Positions 23,641 to 32,609 of a DNA stretch of 44,414 bases are shown here, piece by piece; position 1 is the first letter of the stretch; each line of letters opens with the position of its first letter. The notes under the pieces were generated by a model. The model was given only the letters and a program-made list of their open reading frames with translations. It did not search any database and was not told the DNA's origin. The translations under genes and the position numbers were made by a program. Where the stretch lies: contig DATMNI010000212.1 in NCBI GenBank assembly GCA_035570275.1, forward strand, positions 1-44,414, read 5' to 3'. This DNA is from DATMNI01 sp035570275 (GTDB lineage Bacteria; Acidobacteriota; Terriglobia; Bryobacterales; Bryobacteraceae).

Positions 23641-23912
23641 TTGGCGCCAGAAGCAGACGAGCCGGCAGCCGCGGCCCTGACGGCGGAAAAACTATCCACG
23701 GGTTCCTGGCACGGGGGCAGTCTCGCAGGAGGTTTGGGTATGACGAGTTCCGGCTTGGATACGCTCCCGCGCATGGCGGATTGCACGCAGCAATCGAACG
23801 CCTGTGCGGTTTCGGTGCTGCGGTTGCGGGCTTCCGTTTGGGTTTCAGTTCTCAAATGCTGCGCGCGGAGCACGGCGGGAAACAACGGGCAACAGGCAAT
23901 GACTAGTTTCAT
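23637..23912 (-). CDS. Possible small exported protein coupled to the GMC gene
   Basis: A 91-residue ORF of no family that I recognise. The N-terminus MKLVIACCPLFPAVLRAQ resembles a short signal or lipoprotein-like peptide. The middle is polar, and a proline-rich stretch (KPELVIPKPPARLPP) follows. Its TGA stop overlaps the GMC start as ATGA. A promoter-like TTGCAA-N17-GATAAT lies about 20 bp upstream. An AGGAGG-ATG pair on the opposite strand (23727-23742) competes as a signal in the same DNA. Coding status is uncertain. Confidence 0.4.
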   Translation of the reverse strand: MKLVIACCPLFPAVLRAQHLRTETQTEARNRSTETAQAFDCCVQSAMRGSVSKPELVIPKPPARLPPCQEPVDSFSAVRAAAAGSSASGAK

Positions 23913-23929
23913 ACCTACCCATCCGATTC

Positions 23930-23958
23930 ATTATCGCTCCGGGCGCGGCAATTTGCAA
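23930..23958 (-). promoter_or_regulatory. Candidate promoter of the small ORF-GMC unit
   Basis: On the minus strand: TTGCAA (23953-23958), a 17-bp spacer and GATAAT (23930-23935, 5/6). The predicted start near 23923 lies just before the ATG at 23912. Confidence 0.4.
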
Positions 23959-24024
23959 ATAGATAGTTTAAGGCGCGAATATACTGGATTGTGGCCGCGA
24001 TATCGCGTATTCTGGAAACAGGCT

Positions 24025-24471
24025 ATGCACAAGCTTGCCCCCGTCGAAGACGCGAAGACGTTGTTCCACGAAGCCAGGGACTGGTCGATCTGGCGATGGC
24101 TCATTGAGAAGCGCAGAGCGCGTGCCACCGCGGACGCTGCCTGGGAGGCCCTGGAAGCCTGCGAAGAGAAAGTGAAGGCCGGGTGGGCCGGGGAGTGGCA
24201 GCAGGCCTACCGCGATCTTTCGGCGAACGGCCGTCCCAAGCCGCGGCGCCATGCCGGCCTCGACCCCGAGTTGAAGGCGGCGCTCGAACGCTTGCAGGAA
24301 GCCGATGAGGAGGCCAGCCTTGCCCACGCGGCGGCGGAAGCCCAATTCGACGAGGCCGATCGCCGAATGAGCACCAGCATGGCCTGTGAAGGCGCGCGAA
24401 TGGCCCTCGCTGCCTGGGAACTGCGCGAAAAGTTTATTCGCAAGGCAGAGGCCTTGGCGCGGCAATTCTGA
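24025..24471 (+). CDS. Small all-helical hypothetical protein
   Basis: A 148-residue, highly charged protein with no recognised family, signal peptide or membrane segment. It is Ala/Glu/Arg-rich and helical, with likely coiled-coil stretches at about 40-60 and 85-145 (for example LKAALERLQEADEEASL). The start at 24025 is chosen because the composition becomes typical there. A longer in-frame form from 23740 has a strong AGGAGG site but an atypical Cys/Ser-rich extension that runs antisense to the small ORF upstream of GMC. Divergent from the GMC unit. Confidence 0.55.
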   Translation: MHKLAPVEDAKTLFHEARDWSIWRWLIEKRRARATADAAWEALEACEEKVKAGWAGEWQQAYRDLSANGRPKPRRHAGLDPELKAALERLQEADEEASLAHAAAEAQFDEADRRMSTSMACEGARMALAAWELREKFIRKAEALARQF

Positions 24472-24569
24472 AGCTTGGAACTGGTTGCTTCTCCGCCGCC
24501 CGGCGGAAGAATCGCTCGTGCGGCGATCCGATCCATCCAACGCCCGGCCGTCATGACGCGCCAACCAGC

Positions 24570-27500
24570 CTAAAAACTGAGCCGTAGCGCCAGTTGCACC
24601 AACCGGGGCAGGTTCACCTGCGAGCTGACCACGCCGAACTGCGGATTGCCCAACACCTCCCCGGGCGGACCAAATTGCACCCGGTTGAAGATGTTGAAGA
24701 ACTCCGTGCGGAACTGCAGCGCCATGCGTTCGGTGAGCCGCGTATTCTTGAACACGGCGAAATCGAAGTTGTTGATTCCGGCCGTGCGCACGGTCGACAG
24801 CGTGCGGCCCAGGTTGCCGAACGTGGCTGCGGGCGGCGCCGTGAAGCACGAGGTGTTGAACCATTGCGTAAGCCGTGCCTGGCCGCCGCCGGGGAGCGTC
24901 ACATCGCATCCACCCGAATAGTTCGGCCGCGATCCGCCGCCGAACGAATCCGTAATGTTGCTCGATGTAGTCAGGGTGAGCGGAAACCCCGCCTGGAAGG
25001 TCGAGATGCCGTTGATCCCCCATCCCGAAGTCAACCGGTCTGCCGCACCCGTCACATTACCCAGAAGCCTTTTGCCTTTGCCCATCGGCAGGTCGTACAC
25101 ATAACTGACAATCAGCCGCTGGGGCACATCGAAGCCCGATATCGCTCGTTCCTGCCGGAGGTTGTTGTTGTCCTGAAGGCCGGCCAGCGGTCCGGCTTCG
25201 AGCCAGCTCATGCCGGTTTCGATGTCGCCGATATTCTTCGACCAGGTGTAAGCCGCCAGCACCGTGCCGCCCTGACGGAAGCGTTTCTCCAGCTTCACCT
25301 GCAAGGAGTGATAGATGGAATCGCGATTGCCGTCGTTGGCCGCCGTAACGCCCGTGTATTGTGGATAGGGCCGCAGAAGCTGCCCCGCCTGAACCGTCGG
25401 TTGCGCCAGCGTCCCGAAGGGGACCAGGCCATAGAATGGGTTCGGCACCTGTTTGGTTAGCGCGGCGGCTCCCAGGGACAGATACTGGTCCGGAAGCTGG
25501 TCCAGCACCGGGCCGCCCACCAGGTGAGTGCCTTTCGCGCCCGCATAGGCAACCTCCAGCACCAGCCCGCCCGCCAATTCTCGCTCCACGTTGAAGTTCC
25601 ATTGCTGCAAGTTTCCGAAATGCTGGGAGGACGCTCCCGGTATGGGAGCGCTGATTCCGGTGCCCAGCAGCAGGGTCTGGTAATTCGGGTTCCGCTGCGG
25701 CGGCTGCAGCAATCCGGTCGGGAAGGGATTGCTGAGTGTGGATGCGGGCGTGAGCTCGTTGTCCACGGTCGGAACCCACGACTGCGTCACCGAGGTCAGT
25801 TGGCTTCCACCGGTTCCGTCATTCTGCACATAGAAGATTCCGTAGCCCGAGCGGATCACCGTGCGGTTGGTCAAACGGTACGCAAATCCCAGCCGTGGCG
25901 CAACCAGGTTGAGGTGGGTAGCCGCCGCGTAACGGCTCTGGTTATCCGGCGAACTGACCAGCCCCAGGCGGCCCATCAGGTTCGGTATGCCCGCCGCCTG
26001 TGCGATCGGACTGGGAGAATTCGGCAGCAGCACCGTGAAACGGTTGTATCGCTCCACCTCCGGAAAGGGCAGTTCCCAGCGCAAACCGTAGTTCACGGTC
26101 AGTTTCTTGCTCACCTGCCACGTGTCCGAGGCATAAACGCCTGCATAGTAGTTGCGATAAGAATACGGGCTCGGCGTAACCACGTTGCCGCTCGACCCCA
26201 GTCCCAACATGAACGACGCGAAACCAACACCCGTTCCCGCCGCCGCCTGCGGGTTGATCGAGGTGAACAGGTTGTCGAAGTTATACAGCCCGCTGCCTAC
26301 GTTGCTCTGAATGTAATTGGTGATCTGGCGCCTCAGTTCGCCTCCGACCTTCAGAGTGTGGCTGCCCGCGATCTTCGTCATCAGCGGATACAACGAGTAG
26401 CTGTCGTTGCGTTGATGGATCACGCTGCCCGGCCCCTGGCTGCTCCAGATATCGCTAAAACCCTGCACCACCGGCGTGGGAATCACCTGGAACGACACCT
26501 GGTTGTTCAGCGCCGCGGGCAGCCCGAAAGTGGTCAGGTCCACTCCCAGGCTGGCGGGGATGCGATCGTAATCGAAGCGCAGGAACGCCAGGCGGAAGTC
26601 CAGAACGGTGGTCGGTGAAAGCATATAAGTATCGCCCACCACGGCCGAGTTCACAATCCACGTTTCGGGGCCGCGGTCCTGGTAGACGTGCGTGCCGTAG
26701 GGGTCCTGGGCAAGGCTCAGATTGGTCCAATACGAATAGCGTGCAAACAACCTTTGACGGTCGTTCAGGCTGTGATCGACACGAGTATTCACCTGGTCGT
26801 TATTGCCGCCCGCCCCGGCGTTCGCGCTGAAATTGTTCAAGTTCGTGAACGGTAGTCCCGTGCTGTTCGGCTGCCCCCAGTCGTTTGCCAGAATCTTCGC
26901 GGTGGGGTCCAGGCGGGTCGCCGGAATGGTGTTGCCAGGAAATGGCGACCGGGTTACCGCGCCCGCACATGCCGGATTTCCAAGTTGTCCGCACGTCGTC
27001 AGCGGATCGTAAATCGGGATGAGGGCGCCCGCCGCGTTACGAGTGTTCGAGAAATCGCCGCCACGCTGCTGCGCCGTGGGGACCGCGACCAGGAACGGGA
27101 CGCCATAGCGCAGCCGGAAACCCTCCCACGAAGCGAAGAAGAACGTCCGGTTCTTCACGATCGGCCCGCCCACATTGGTGCCATATTGGTTCTGCGTAAA
27201 TGCAGGCCGCCCTTTGGATGACGAATTATTGAAAAAGGTATTGGCGTTCAGCACCTTGTTGCGCACGAACTCGTACGCGCCGCCGTGAAAGCCGTTGCTG
27301 CCCGATTTCGAGATCAGATTAATGACGCCGCCGGCGAAGCGGCCGAATTCCGGCCCCATGCTATTGGTCTGCACGCGGAATTCCTGCACCGCATCCTGCG
27401 TGGGAATCAGCGCGATCAGGCTGCCCTGAGCCACGTTGAGCGGCGCGCCATCCAGAAAGGTTGCGTTCTGCCCCGCCACCGCGCCGCCAATCTGGAAATT

Positions 27501-28133
27501 CCCAAACGAGAAGATATTCTGCCCGGTGGGGTTCTGCATCGACTGGCCCTGTGCCACCACCCCCGGCACCAGCGTCACCAGGTTGATGACGTTGCGCCCG
27601 TTCAGCGGCATTTCCTGCACTTTGCGCGACTCCACGATGGTGCCGAGCGAGGATGTTTCCGATTGCAGCAGCGGGGCCTGCGCCGTCACCTCCACCGTCT
27701 GGCCCACGTCCCCTACCTGCATGGTGGCGTCCACGCGAACCGAGGCCTGTACCTGCACCTCAATGTCATCGCGCGTCAGGTGTTTGAAGCCGGGCCTCTC
27801 CACTTCCACCCGGTAACGCCCCGGCACCAGATTGACGAACTCGTAATTCCCCTCCGCATTGCTGGCTGCGGAGCGGCGCCCCGACGTGCCGATGTTCGTA
27901 AGGGTCACTGCCGCCCCGGCGACCGCGGCGCCCGAAGCATCGGTGACGGCTCCGACGATGGAGCCGTTGGAAATCTGCGTCAGCCCCGGCAATGCCAGCG
28001 CCAGGACACATGCTGCAACCAATAAAAGGTTCCACGGAATCGCGCCGGGGAAGTTAGCGTCCCATCTCGCCCAGCGGGAATCTCCCGGGGCCTGGCGTGG
28101 TTTTTCATGAAGTTTCGCGGGCGGAACGCCCAT
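24570..28133 (-). CDS. Oar-like TonB-dependent receptor with N-terminal regulatory domain
   Basis: A 1187-residue outer-membrane protein. A hydrophobic signal (about 34-52) is followed by a carboxypeptidase-regulatory-like Ig domain (about 57-140, GSIVGAVTDASGAAVAGA...GRYRVEVERPGF). The plug region has PLNGRN at 176-181, and a very long beta-barrel ends in the terminal Phe of RLSF. This SusC-like but SusD-less architecture is typical of Acidobacteriota and probably imports oligosaccharides. The N-terminus is unusually long ahead of the signal and has no good ribosome-binding site, so the true start may be internal. It is the last gene of the leftward sugar cluster, 96 bp after the TIM-barrel gene. 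Confidence 0.9.
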   Translation of the reverse strand: MGVPPAKLHEKPRQAPGDSRWARWDANFPGAIPWNLLLVAACVLALALPGLTQISNGSIVGAVTDASGAAVAGAAVTLTNIGTSGRRSAASNAEGNYEFVNLVPGRYRVEVERPGFKHLTRDDIEVQVQASVRVDATMQVGDVGQTVEVTAQAPLLQSETSSLGTIVESRKVQEMPLNGRNVINLVTLVPGVVAQGQSMQNPTGQNIFSFGNFQIGGAVAGQNATFLDGAPLNVAQGSLIALIPTQDAVQEFRVQTNSMGPEFGRFAGGVINLISKSGSNGFHGGAYEFVRNKVLNANTFFNNSSSKGRPAFTQNQYGTNVGGPIVKNRTFFFASWEGFRLRYGVPFLVAVPTAQQRGGDFSNTRNAAGALIPIYDPLTTCGQLGNPACAGAVTRSPFPGNTIPATRLDPTAKILANDWGQPNSTGLPFTNLNNFSANAGAGGNNDQVNTRVDHSLNDRQRLFARYSYWTNLSLAQDPYGTHVYQDRGPETWIVNSAVVGDTYMLSPTTVLDFRLAFLRFDYDRIPASLGVDLTTFGLPAALNNQVSFQVIPTPVVQGFSDIWSSQGPGSVIHQRNDSYSLYPLMTKIAGSHTLKVGGELRRQITNYIQSNVGSGLYNFDNLFTSINPQAAAGTGVGFASFMLGLGSSGNVVTPSPYSYRNYYAGVYASDTWQVSKKLTVNYGLRWELPFPEVERYNRFTVLLPNSPSPIAQAAGIPNLMGRLGLVSSPDNQSRYAAATHLNLVAPRLGFAYRLTNRTVIRSGYGIFYVQNDGTGGSQLTSVTQSWVPTVDNELTPASTLSNPFPTGLLQPPQRNPNYQTLLLGTGISAPIPGASSQHFGNLQQWNFNVERELAGGLVLEVAYAGAKGTHLVGGPVLDQLPDQYLSLGAAALTKQVPNPFYGLVPFGTLAQPTVQAGQLLRPYPQYTGVTAANDGNRDSIYHSLQVKLEKRFRQGGTVLAAYTWSKNIGDIETGMSWLEAGPLAGLQDNNNLRQERAISGFDVPQRLIVSYVYDLPMGKGKRLLGNVTGAADRLTSGWGINGISTFQAGFPLTLTTSSNITDSFGGGSRPNYSGGCDVTLPGGGQARLTQWFNTSCFTAPPAATFGNLGRTLSTVRTAGINNFDFAVFKNTRLTERMALQFRTEFFNIFNRVQFGPPGEVLGNPQFGVVSSQVNLPRLVQLALRLSF

Positions 28134-28229
28134 CCCAACAGGCCACAGAAACCGATGGCCTGTCCCACCGGGCCCGACAAACCGGCTCCCGTCCCGGCGT
28201 CCCGCCGGCTGCCTGATGACTACACGCAG

Positions 28230-29156
28230 TTAGATGTCGATTCCAGCCTTGCGCATGACGGCCTGGGCGGTTTCGAGGCCCAGCTTAGCCCCGTCTTCCG
28301 CCGACATCTCTTTCGGAATCCGCCCGAGGGGCTCGGGACTCACGCTTCCTTCCCAGCCCATCTCCCGCAGCGTCTTGAATATCCCAACCAGGTCGATCAC
28401 TCCCTCACCGGCCATCAGCCTCTGGTTGTCGCGCACATCCTCCGGCGCCTGCTTCGCGGCGTCCGACAAGTGCAGCAGCACGATTCGCGAATTCCCGGCC
28501 CGGCGAATGTCCGGCAGCGTGGCCCCTGAGTGATACCAGTGCCAAACGTCCAGCACCACCCCGAAACTTGGCCCGCACTCCTTGGCAAAATCCACCATCT
28601 CGTTCATTTGCCAGATGAACTCGTGCGGCGCCCGCTGGCGAAACTGCAACGGCCCCAGAAACTCCAGCCCGCACCGCACGTTGTGCCTGGACAACACCGC
28701 TCCGACCGCCTCAAAACGCCTTTTCAAAGTCTGCCGCAACTCCTCCTTGGGCGTCTGGGTGGCCGGCGGCATCACCACCATCATCCGGCTGCACCCGATC
28801 GCCGCCGCGAACTTTACCTGATCGTCGAGCGTTTCCATCCCCTTCTGGAACGCGTCCTCATCGCCGCGCGCGGCGTTGACAGGCAGGTTGGCGAATGACG
28901 GCTTCAGTTTCAATTCCGTCAGGAGAGCTTTGGTCGCGTCCTGGCCTTCCTTCATCGCTGCGGCCAGGTTGATGTCCGTTCCCCCATACCCTACCTTGGC
29001 GGCCAGCCGCGCAGACTCCGGCCACTGCACTTTGCCGTTGAGCAGCGTGTTGTTCAGGGAGATAAACATTCCCGTGCCGGCGGCCGCCGCGCCGTTGGCC
29101 AATCCGAGCGCCGCTCCCGCGCCGGCCGCTGTCTGCAGGAATTCTCTTCGGTTCAT
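28230..29156 (-). CDS. Tat-exported sugar isomerase/epimerase-like TIM-barrel protein
   Basis: A 308-residue xylose-isomerase-like TIM-barrel protein. The start at 29156 is chosen for the GAGG site and because it opens with NRREFLQTAAGAGAALG, a twin-arginine signal; an upstream in-frame ATG at 29228 adds only an Arg/Glu-rich tail. Barrel landmarks are VGYGGTDI, RCGLEFLGP, SFGVVLDVWHWYHSG, IVLLHLSDA and SVSPEPLG, giving the Glu, Asp, His, Glu set that holds a metal. Probably periplasmic, acting on sugar intermediates made by the neighbouring Gfo/Idh and DUF1080 enzymes. Confidence 0.88.
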   Translation of the reverse strand: MNRREFLQTAAGAGAALGLANGAAAAGTGMFISLNNTLLNGKVQWPESARLAAKVGYGGTDINLAAAMKEGQDATKALLTELKLKPSFANLPVNAARGDEDAFQKGMETLDDQVKFAAAIGCSRMMVVMPPATQTPKEELRQTLKRRFEAVGAVLSRHNVRCGLEFLGPLQFRQRAPHEFIWQMNEMVDFAKECGPSFGVVLDVWHWYHSGATLPDIRRAGNSRIVLLHLSDAAKQAPEDVRDNQRLMAGEGVIDLVGIFKTLREMGWEGSVSPEPLGRIPKEMSAEDGAKLGLETAQAVMRKAGIDI

Positions 29157-29353
29157 TCTCGCCTCATTTCCGGGCGAGCGCTCGCCGCGCTCGCGCCTTC
29201 CAGCCTCATATAGCCTACTCCACAACACGGCCCGTGTCGTGGCCTAACGGCGCGGCCTGCGTGTCGCTCGGCGCGTATCGGGCTTCGCGGACGCCGTGAG
29301 CCCGGGACCGCGGCGCGGCTTCCGCGTCGGCGATTTGAATCCCCGATCCGGGA

Positions 29354-30625
29354 TTATACCGGCTTCGCCGTCTTGCCGTCCCAAGTGAACGGACGCCCCT
29401 GGCGGATCGCCATCAACGCGATCACACACGGCAGCGAGGAGTGGAAGCCGATGTCGATGTCGCAGATTGGCTTCTGCCGCGACTTCACGCAATCCAGGAA
29501 ATTGCGGGCATGCAGAGGCGTCGCGTCCGTGCCTCCTTCGCCCCGCTTGGCCTCGATGGGTGGGGTTGGCGGCGGCACATCCCGCGGTTGCTGGCCGGGC
29601 TGTCCTCCCGGTGCTCCGCGGCCACGGCCAGCGCCTATGCCACTGCTTGCGTTCGGAAGGACCCGATAACCGGCGCGATTCACCAGCAAGACTCCCTTGT
29701 CGCCATAGAAGTAGTTGCCCGCGCCTGTCAGTCCATCCACCGCCGGCGGCGCGACGTTGGTGAAGGTGGCGATATAGTTGTCGTATTGCCAGGCGATGGA
29801 GAAAGCGTCGGGCGTTTGCTCGCGATCGGGCTGCGAAGTAGACAGGTAGTTCGAGGCTGCGGTGGTCATGATCGGCCCCTTGGCATCGGCTTTCAAGTAC
29901 CAGTGCTCCACATCCACCAGGTGCACGCCCCAGTCGGTAATCATTCCCCCGCCGTAATCGTAGTAGGCGCGCCAACTTCTCTGGCGGCTCGGTGCGTAGG
30001 GCTTGCGCGGGGCGGGGCCCTGCCACGCTTCCCAGTCCAGACTCTCCGGAACCGCGGTGGGCGGATCGAGGTCGGGCACCCGCATGTAGTTGCCGAAATA
30101 AATCACCGACTGTCGGACGGTGCCGATGTAGCCGTCCTGGATGAGCCTGGCGCATTCCTGGAAGTGCGGCCAACTGCGTTGCTGCAATCCGACCTGCACC
30201 ACGCGGTCGGACTTGTGGACGGCATCCACCATCCTCCTGGCAGGCTCGATGGCGTTCGAGACGGGCTTTTCGATGTAAGCGTCCTTCCCCGCCTGGAGTG
30301 CCGCGATGAGAATCGGCGCGTGCTGGTGGTCCGGCGCGGTGATGAGGACGGCATCGATGTCTTTGCGTTCCAGGATGCGCCGGTAGTCGGTGTAGGTGTC
30401 CATCTTCCCGTGGCTGGTCACGAAAGCGTCCAGGCGGTCTCTGGCAACATCGCAGGCGGCCAGGAATACCTGGTCGGTGTGCCGGCTGAAGCCGCCATAG
30501 ACCTGGTTGCCTCGGTTGCCGGTCCCGATAATGGCCATTTGCACCCGATCGTTTGCTCCGAGCACTGAACGCGACACGGCCGCCGCGCCTGCCGCAGCTT
30601 GCAAAAATCTTCGTCTGCTTTCCAT
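29354..30625 (-). CDS. Tat-exported Gfo/Idh/MocA-family oxidoreductase
   Basis: A 423-residue NAD(P)-dependent sugar dehydrogenase-like protein. The start at 30625 has AGAGGA just upstream and begins MESRRRFLQAAAG, a Tat signal; the frame extends further upstream without support. The Rossmann motif is MAIIGTGNRGNQVY. The catalytic Lys lies in YIEKPVSN and the putative proton donor in TDWGVHLVDVEHW. A Gly/Arg/Pro-rich insert (about 325-372) interrupts the C-terminal domain before PPIEAK. It is clearly paralogous to the product of 34999-36354, including matching ribosome-binding-site and start contexts. Probable role: periplasmic oxidation of a glycoside, often at C3. Confidence 0.9.
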   Translation of the reverse strand: MESRRRFLQAAAGAAAVSRSVLGANDRVQMAIIGTGNRGNQVYGGFSRHTDQVFLAACDVARDRLDAFVTSHGKMDTYTDYRRILERKDIDAVLITAPDHQHAPILIAALQAGKDAYIEKPVSNAIEPARRMVDAVHKSDRVVQVGLQQRSWPHFQECARLIQDGYIGTVRQSVIYFGNYMRVPDLDPPTAVPESLDWEAWQGPAPRKPYAPSRQRSWRAYYDYGGGMITDWGVHLVDVEHWYLKADAKGPIMTTAASNYLSTSQPDREQTPDAFSIAWQYDNYIATFTNVAPPAVDGLTGAGNYFYGDKGVLLVNRAGYRVLPNASSGIGAGRGRGAPGGQPGQQPRDVPPPTPPIEAKRGEGGTDATPLHARNFLDCVKSRQKPICDIDIGFHSSLPCVIALMAIRQGRPFTWDGKTAKPV

Positions 30626-30678
30626 AAGTCCTCTCGCCGATACCGGCAGACCACGAAAAACGATGGTCCGCCCCCCTT

Positions 30679-31512
30679 TTATGGCAGTTCCTTGACTGCG
30701 ACAACGCGCCAGCGCCAGAAGCTGCCGGCGCGCCAGCGCGCGCCGCCGTGCACCTGGAGGCCGATGTATCCGTCTTCCGCCCCGTCGGGGCCGTGGTTGG
30801 CGGAGTCGGTCCAATCCGTGAGCATTTCTTCGTTAATCCACGTACTGATATGAGGCGGGTTCCCGGTAATGCGGGCGCGGACCGAATTCCACTGCTCGCG
30901 TTTCCATGCCTTCTGCCAGGCATCGGTTCGCTTCGCGGTGAAAACCTCCCGCGCCTCCTGAGATCGCTCGTTCCAATCGGGAGGGTTGGTGCTGATTCCC
31001 TGGAGGGCCTCGCCATAGACACCGCCCATGTTGCCGTCCGGCAGATAGTCGAGCATGACCTGGTACGCCGCACCAGCCTCGCTGGTATGCAGGAACAGGC
31101 CGCTGTCGCAGCCCCAGTCGGGCTTCACCTCGAGGTAGACTTCAACGTTCCTATATTTCTTGTCGGTCAACAGCACCCCGCCTCCGCCGAGGGGGTTTTG
31201 TGTCGCCACCAGGATGCCGCCCGCCATCACGTGGAAATCCGGCGTGGTGCCGTGGTGGTTGGTTTTGCTGATGTGCCACCCGCTCAGGTCCCGGCCGTTG
31301 AAAATCATCGTAAAGCCCACCGGCACGCGGGGCACTGGTTCGTCATTGCTCTGTGGAACGGGGCTCATCATGCCCCGGGCGGCGCCCCCGCCGCGGCCGG
31401 CTTGCGCAGTGGCGCCGGGCTGCTGGCCCCGGCCCGACTGTTGACCGTAAAGCGAAAACGCAACCAGCGCCGCCAACGCGGCACAAGTAACACTGAGAAT
31501 CATTCTTCGCAT
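30679..31512 (-). CDS. Secreted DUF1080 protein (3-keto-glycoside hydrolase-like)
   Basis: A 277-residue exported protein with a signal peptide (1-23, ending SLYGQQ), a Gly/Arg/Ala-rich linker (about 24-48) and one DUF1080 (3-keto-disaccharide hydrolase) domain from about 65. Family marks are FTMIFNGRDLSGWHI, GGVLLTDKKYRNVEVYLEVKPDWGCDSGLFLH and the closing GYIGLQVHGG. Members cleave glycosides already oxidised at C3 by Gfo/Idh-type dehydrogenases, so the adjacent Gfo/Idh gene (53 bp downstream) is its natural partner. Secreted, probably periplasmic. Confidence 0.9.
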   Translation of the reverse strand: MRRMILSVTCAALAALVAFSLYGQQSGRGQQPGATAQAGRGGGAARGMMSPVPQSNDEPVPRVPVGFTMIFNGRDLSGWHISKTNHHGTTPDFHVMAGGILVATQNPLGGGGVLLTDKKYRNVEVYLEVKPDWGCDSGLFLHTSEAGAAYQVMLDYLPDGNMGGVYGEALQGISTNPPDWNERSQEAREVFTAKRTDAWQKAWKREQWNSVRARITGNPPHISTWINEEMLTDWTDSANHGPDGAEDGYIGLQVHGGARWRAGSFWRWRVVAVKELP

Positions 31513-31574
31513 GGGCTTCCTTCTCCTTTGCCGGAGCTTCTAGCGAGCAGGCGACGCGGCCTTAGCCCGCTTAC

Positions 31575-32591
31575 TCAGGACACGCTGTAAGAAACACTAC
31601 CACCCGGCAGGTCAACGCGCACCGGACCTCTTAAGAGGAACGCAATCGCCGAAGTTCCCAACGGACGGTAGTCGATGGTCGGGGAGACGATTCCCCCGGC
31701 ATACGAGTTGGCCCACCACACCCAACACGCCACGCTTCCCCCGTTATCCAAAATGAGCCCGTCCTCGGCGCCCGCCATCTTGAGCCCATCCGCGATTTCC
31801 TCGACCGTCCCCTCGCGTTGCAGCACAAAGAGGGCGCCGGCAGAGAATCCGACAGCGTTGTGGAAGTAGCGCGAGCGAGGCACCCCGTGAGCCTGCCATG
31901 CCACCCGGGTGTTCTCCCGGAAATTGCGCGGGTAGCCGCGGTAAAGGTCCAATCGAATCTGCTCGCCTTCCTGGCGGTGATGGTCGAATGCGAGCACATG
32001 CCGGAAATCGTAAAACTGATCCGCAATCTCCTCGATGCGCACCATGCTCCCGCGCCGCAGCACGCATTGGCCGAAGGTGGCCCACTCGATTTCATCGCTG
32101 AGATCCCGCCCGTCCCTGGCATCATACACCCGGTCTCCTACCCGGTCCCCCACCCGGTCTCCCGCCAAATCGAAGCGCAAATCCTCGATCGACAGCGCCC
32201 CGTTCCGCCACGCCGTCAGACAGGAGTACGCGGGGTAATCACACGGATCTTCCAGAACATGAAACAGCCTGGGCGTTTCCGTGCGCTGCCAGGCAAGGTG
32301 CCCATGGTTGGTGCCCAGATTGCGATTGCCAATCGCAATGGCTCGCTGCCGCAATTGGCCTGAAGGGTCCACAATGCCCAGCCCTTGCAGGTGATGCTGC
32401 AGGGAGATCTTACAGCCGGCAACGGCCTGGTCTTCCTGCGGCGTGGCTGCCCGGTGCCGGGGCATACCGGGCAGAGCCATCAGGCGCTCGCGGTGCGCCA
32501 CGCTGAGCCGGGCGCAATCGATCTCGGAACGCTCCAATCGCAGCAGCAGATCGTTCCGCAAGCCTTCCAACCGGTTGATTTCCAGACGCAT
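31575..32591 (-). CDS. Unknown protein with phosphodiester-glycosidase-like C-terminus
   Basis: A 338-residue protein. The last 110 residues (from about FSAGALFVLQ) resemble the NAGPA/phosphodiester glycosidase fold: EEIADGLKMAGAEDGLILD leads into NGGS, followed by a RPLGTSAIAFLL strand. In that family the motif is usually LDGGGS; here it is LDNGGS. The N-terminal half is not recognised. It contains a threefold GDRV repeat from a 12-bp DNA repeat (32128-32162). No signal peptide is seen, unusual for this family. It lies 18 bp after the MFS gene, in the leftward sugar operon. Confidence 0.55.
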   Translation of the reverse strand: MRLEINRLEGLRNDLLLRLERSEIDCARLSVAHRERLMALPGMPRHRAATPQEDQAVAGCKISLQHHLQGLGIVDPSGQLRQRAIAIGNRNLGTNHGHLAWQRTETPRLFHVLEDPCDYPAYSCLTAWRNGALSIEDLRFDLAGDRVGDRVGDRVYDARDGRDLSDEIEWATFGQCVLRRGSMVRIEEIADQFYDFRHVLAFDHHRQEGEQIRLDLYRGYPRNFRENTRVAWQAHGVPRSRYFHNAVGFSAGALFVLQREGTVEEIADGLKMAGAEDGLILDNGGSVACWVWWANSYAGGIVSPTIDYRPLGTSAIAFLLRGPVRVDLPGGSVSYSVS

Positions 32592-32609
32592 CGCGGATAG
32601 CGGCGGCGG

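Noticed and set aside
22180..24024. Long plus-strand extension upstream of the 148-residue gene
   Set aside because: Most of it is antisense to the GMC oxidoreductase, whose motifs are unmistakable. Only the part after 24025 has non-shadow composition.
29338..29355. AATCCC/GGGATT hairpin at the stop of a Gfo/Idh gene as terminator
   Set aside because: Short stem, no T tract, and the next gene of the run lies only 197 bp on.
29244..31073. A 609-codon minus-strand frame over Gfo/Idh and DUF1080
   Set aside because: It is out of frame with two well-supported proteins and is an Arg/Pro-rich artefact.
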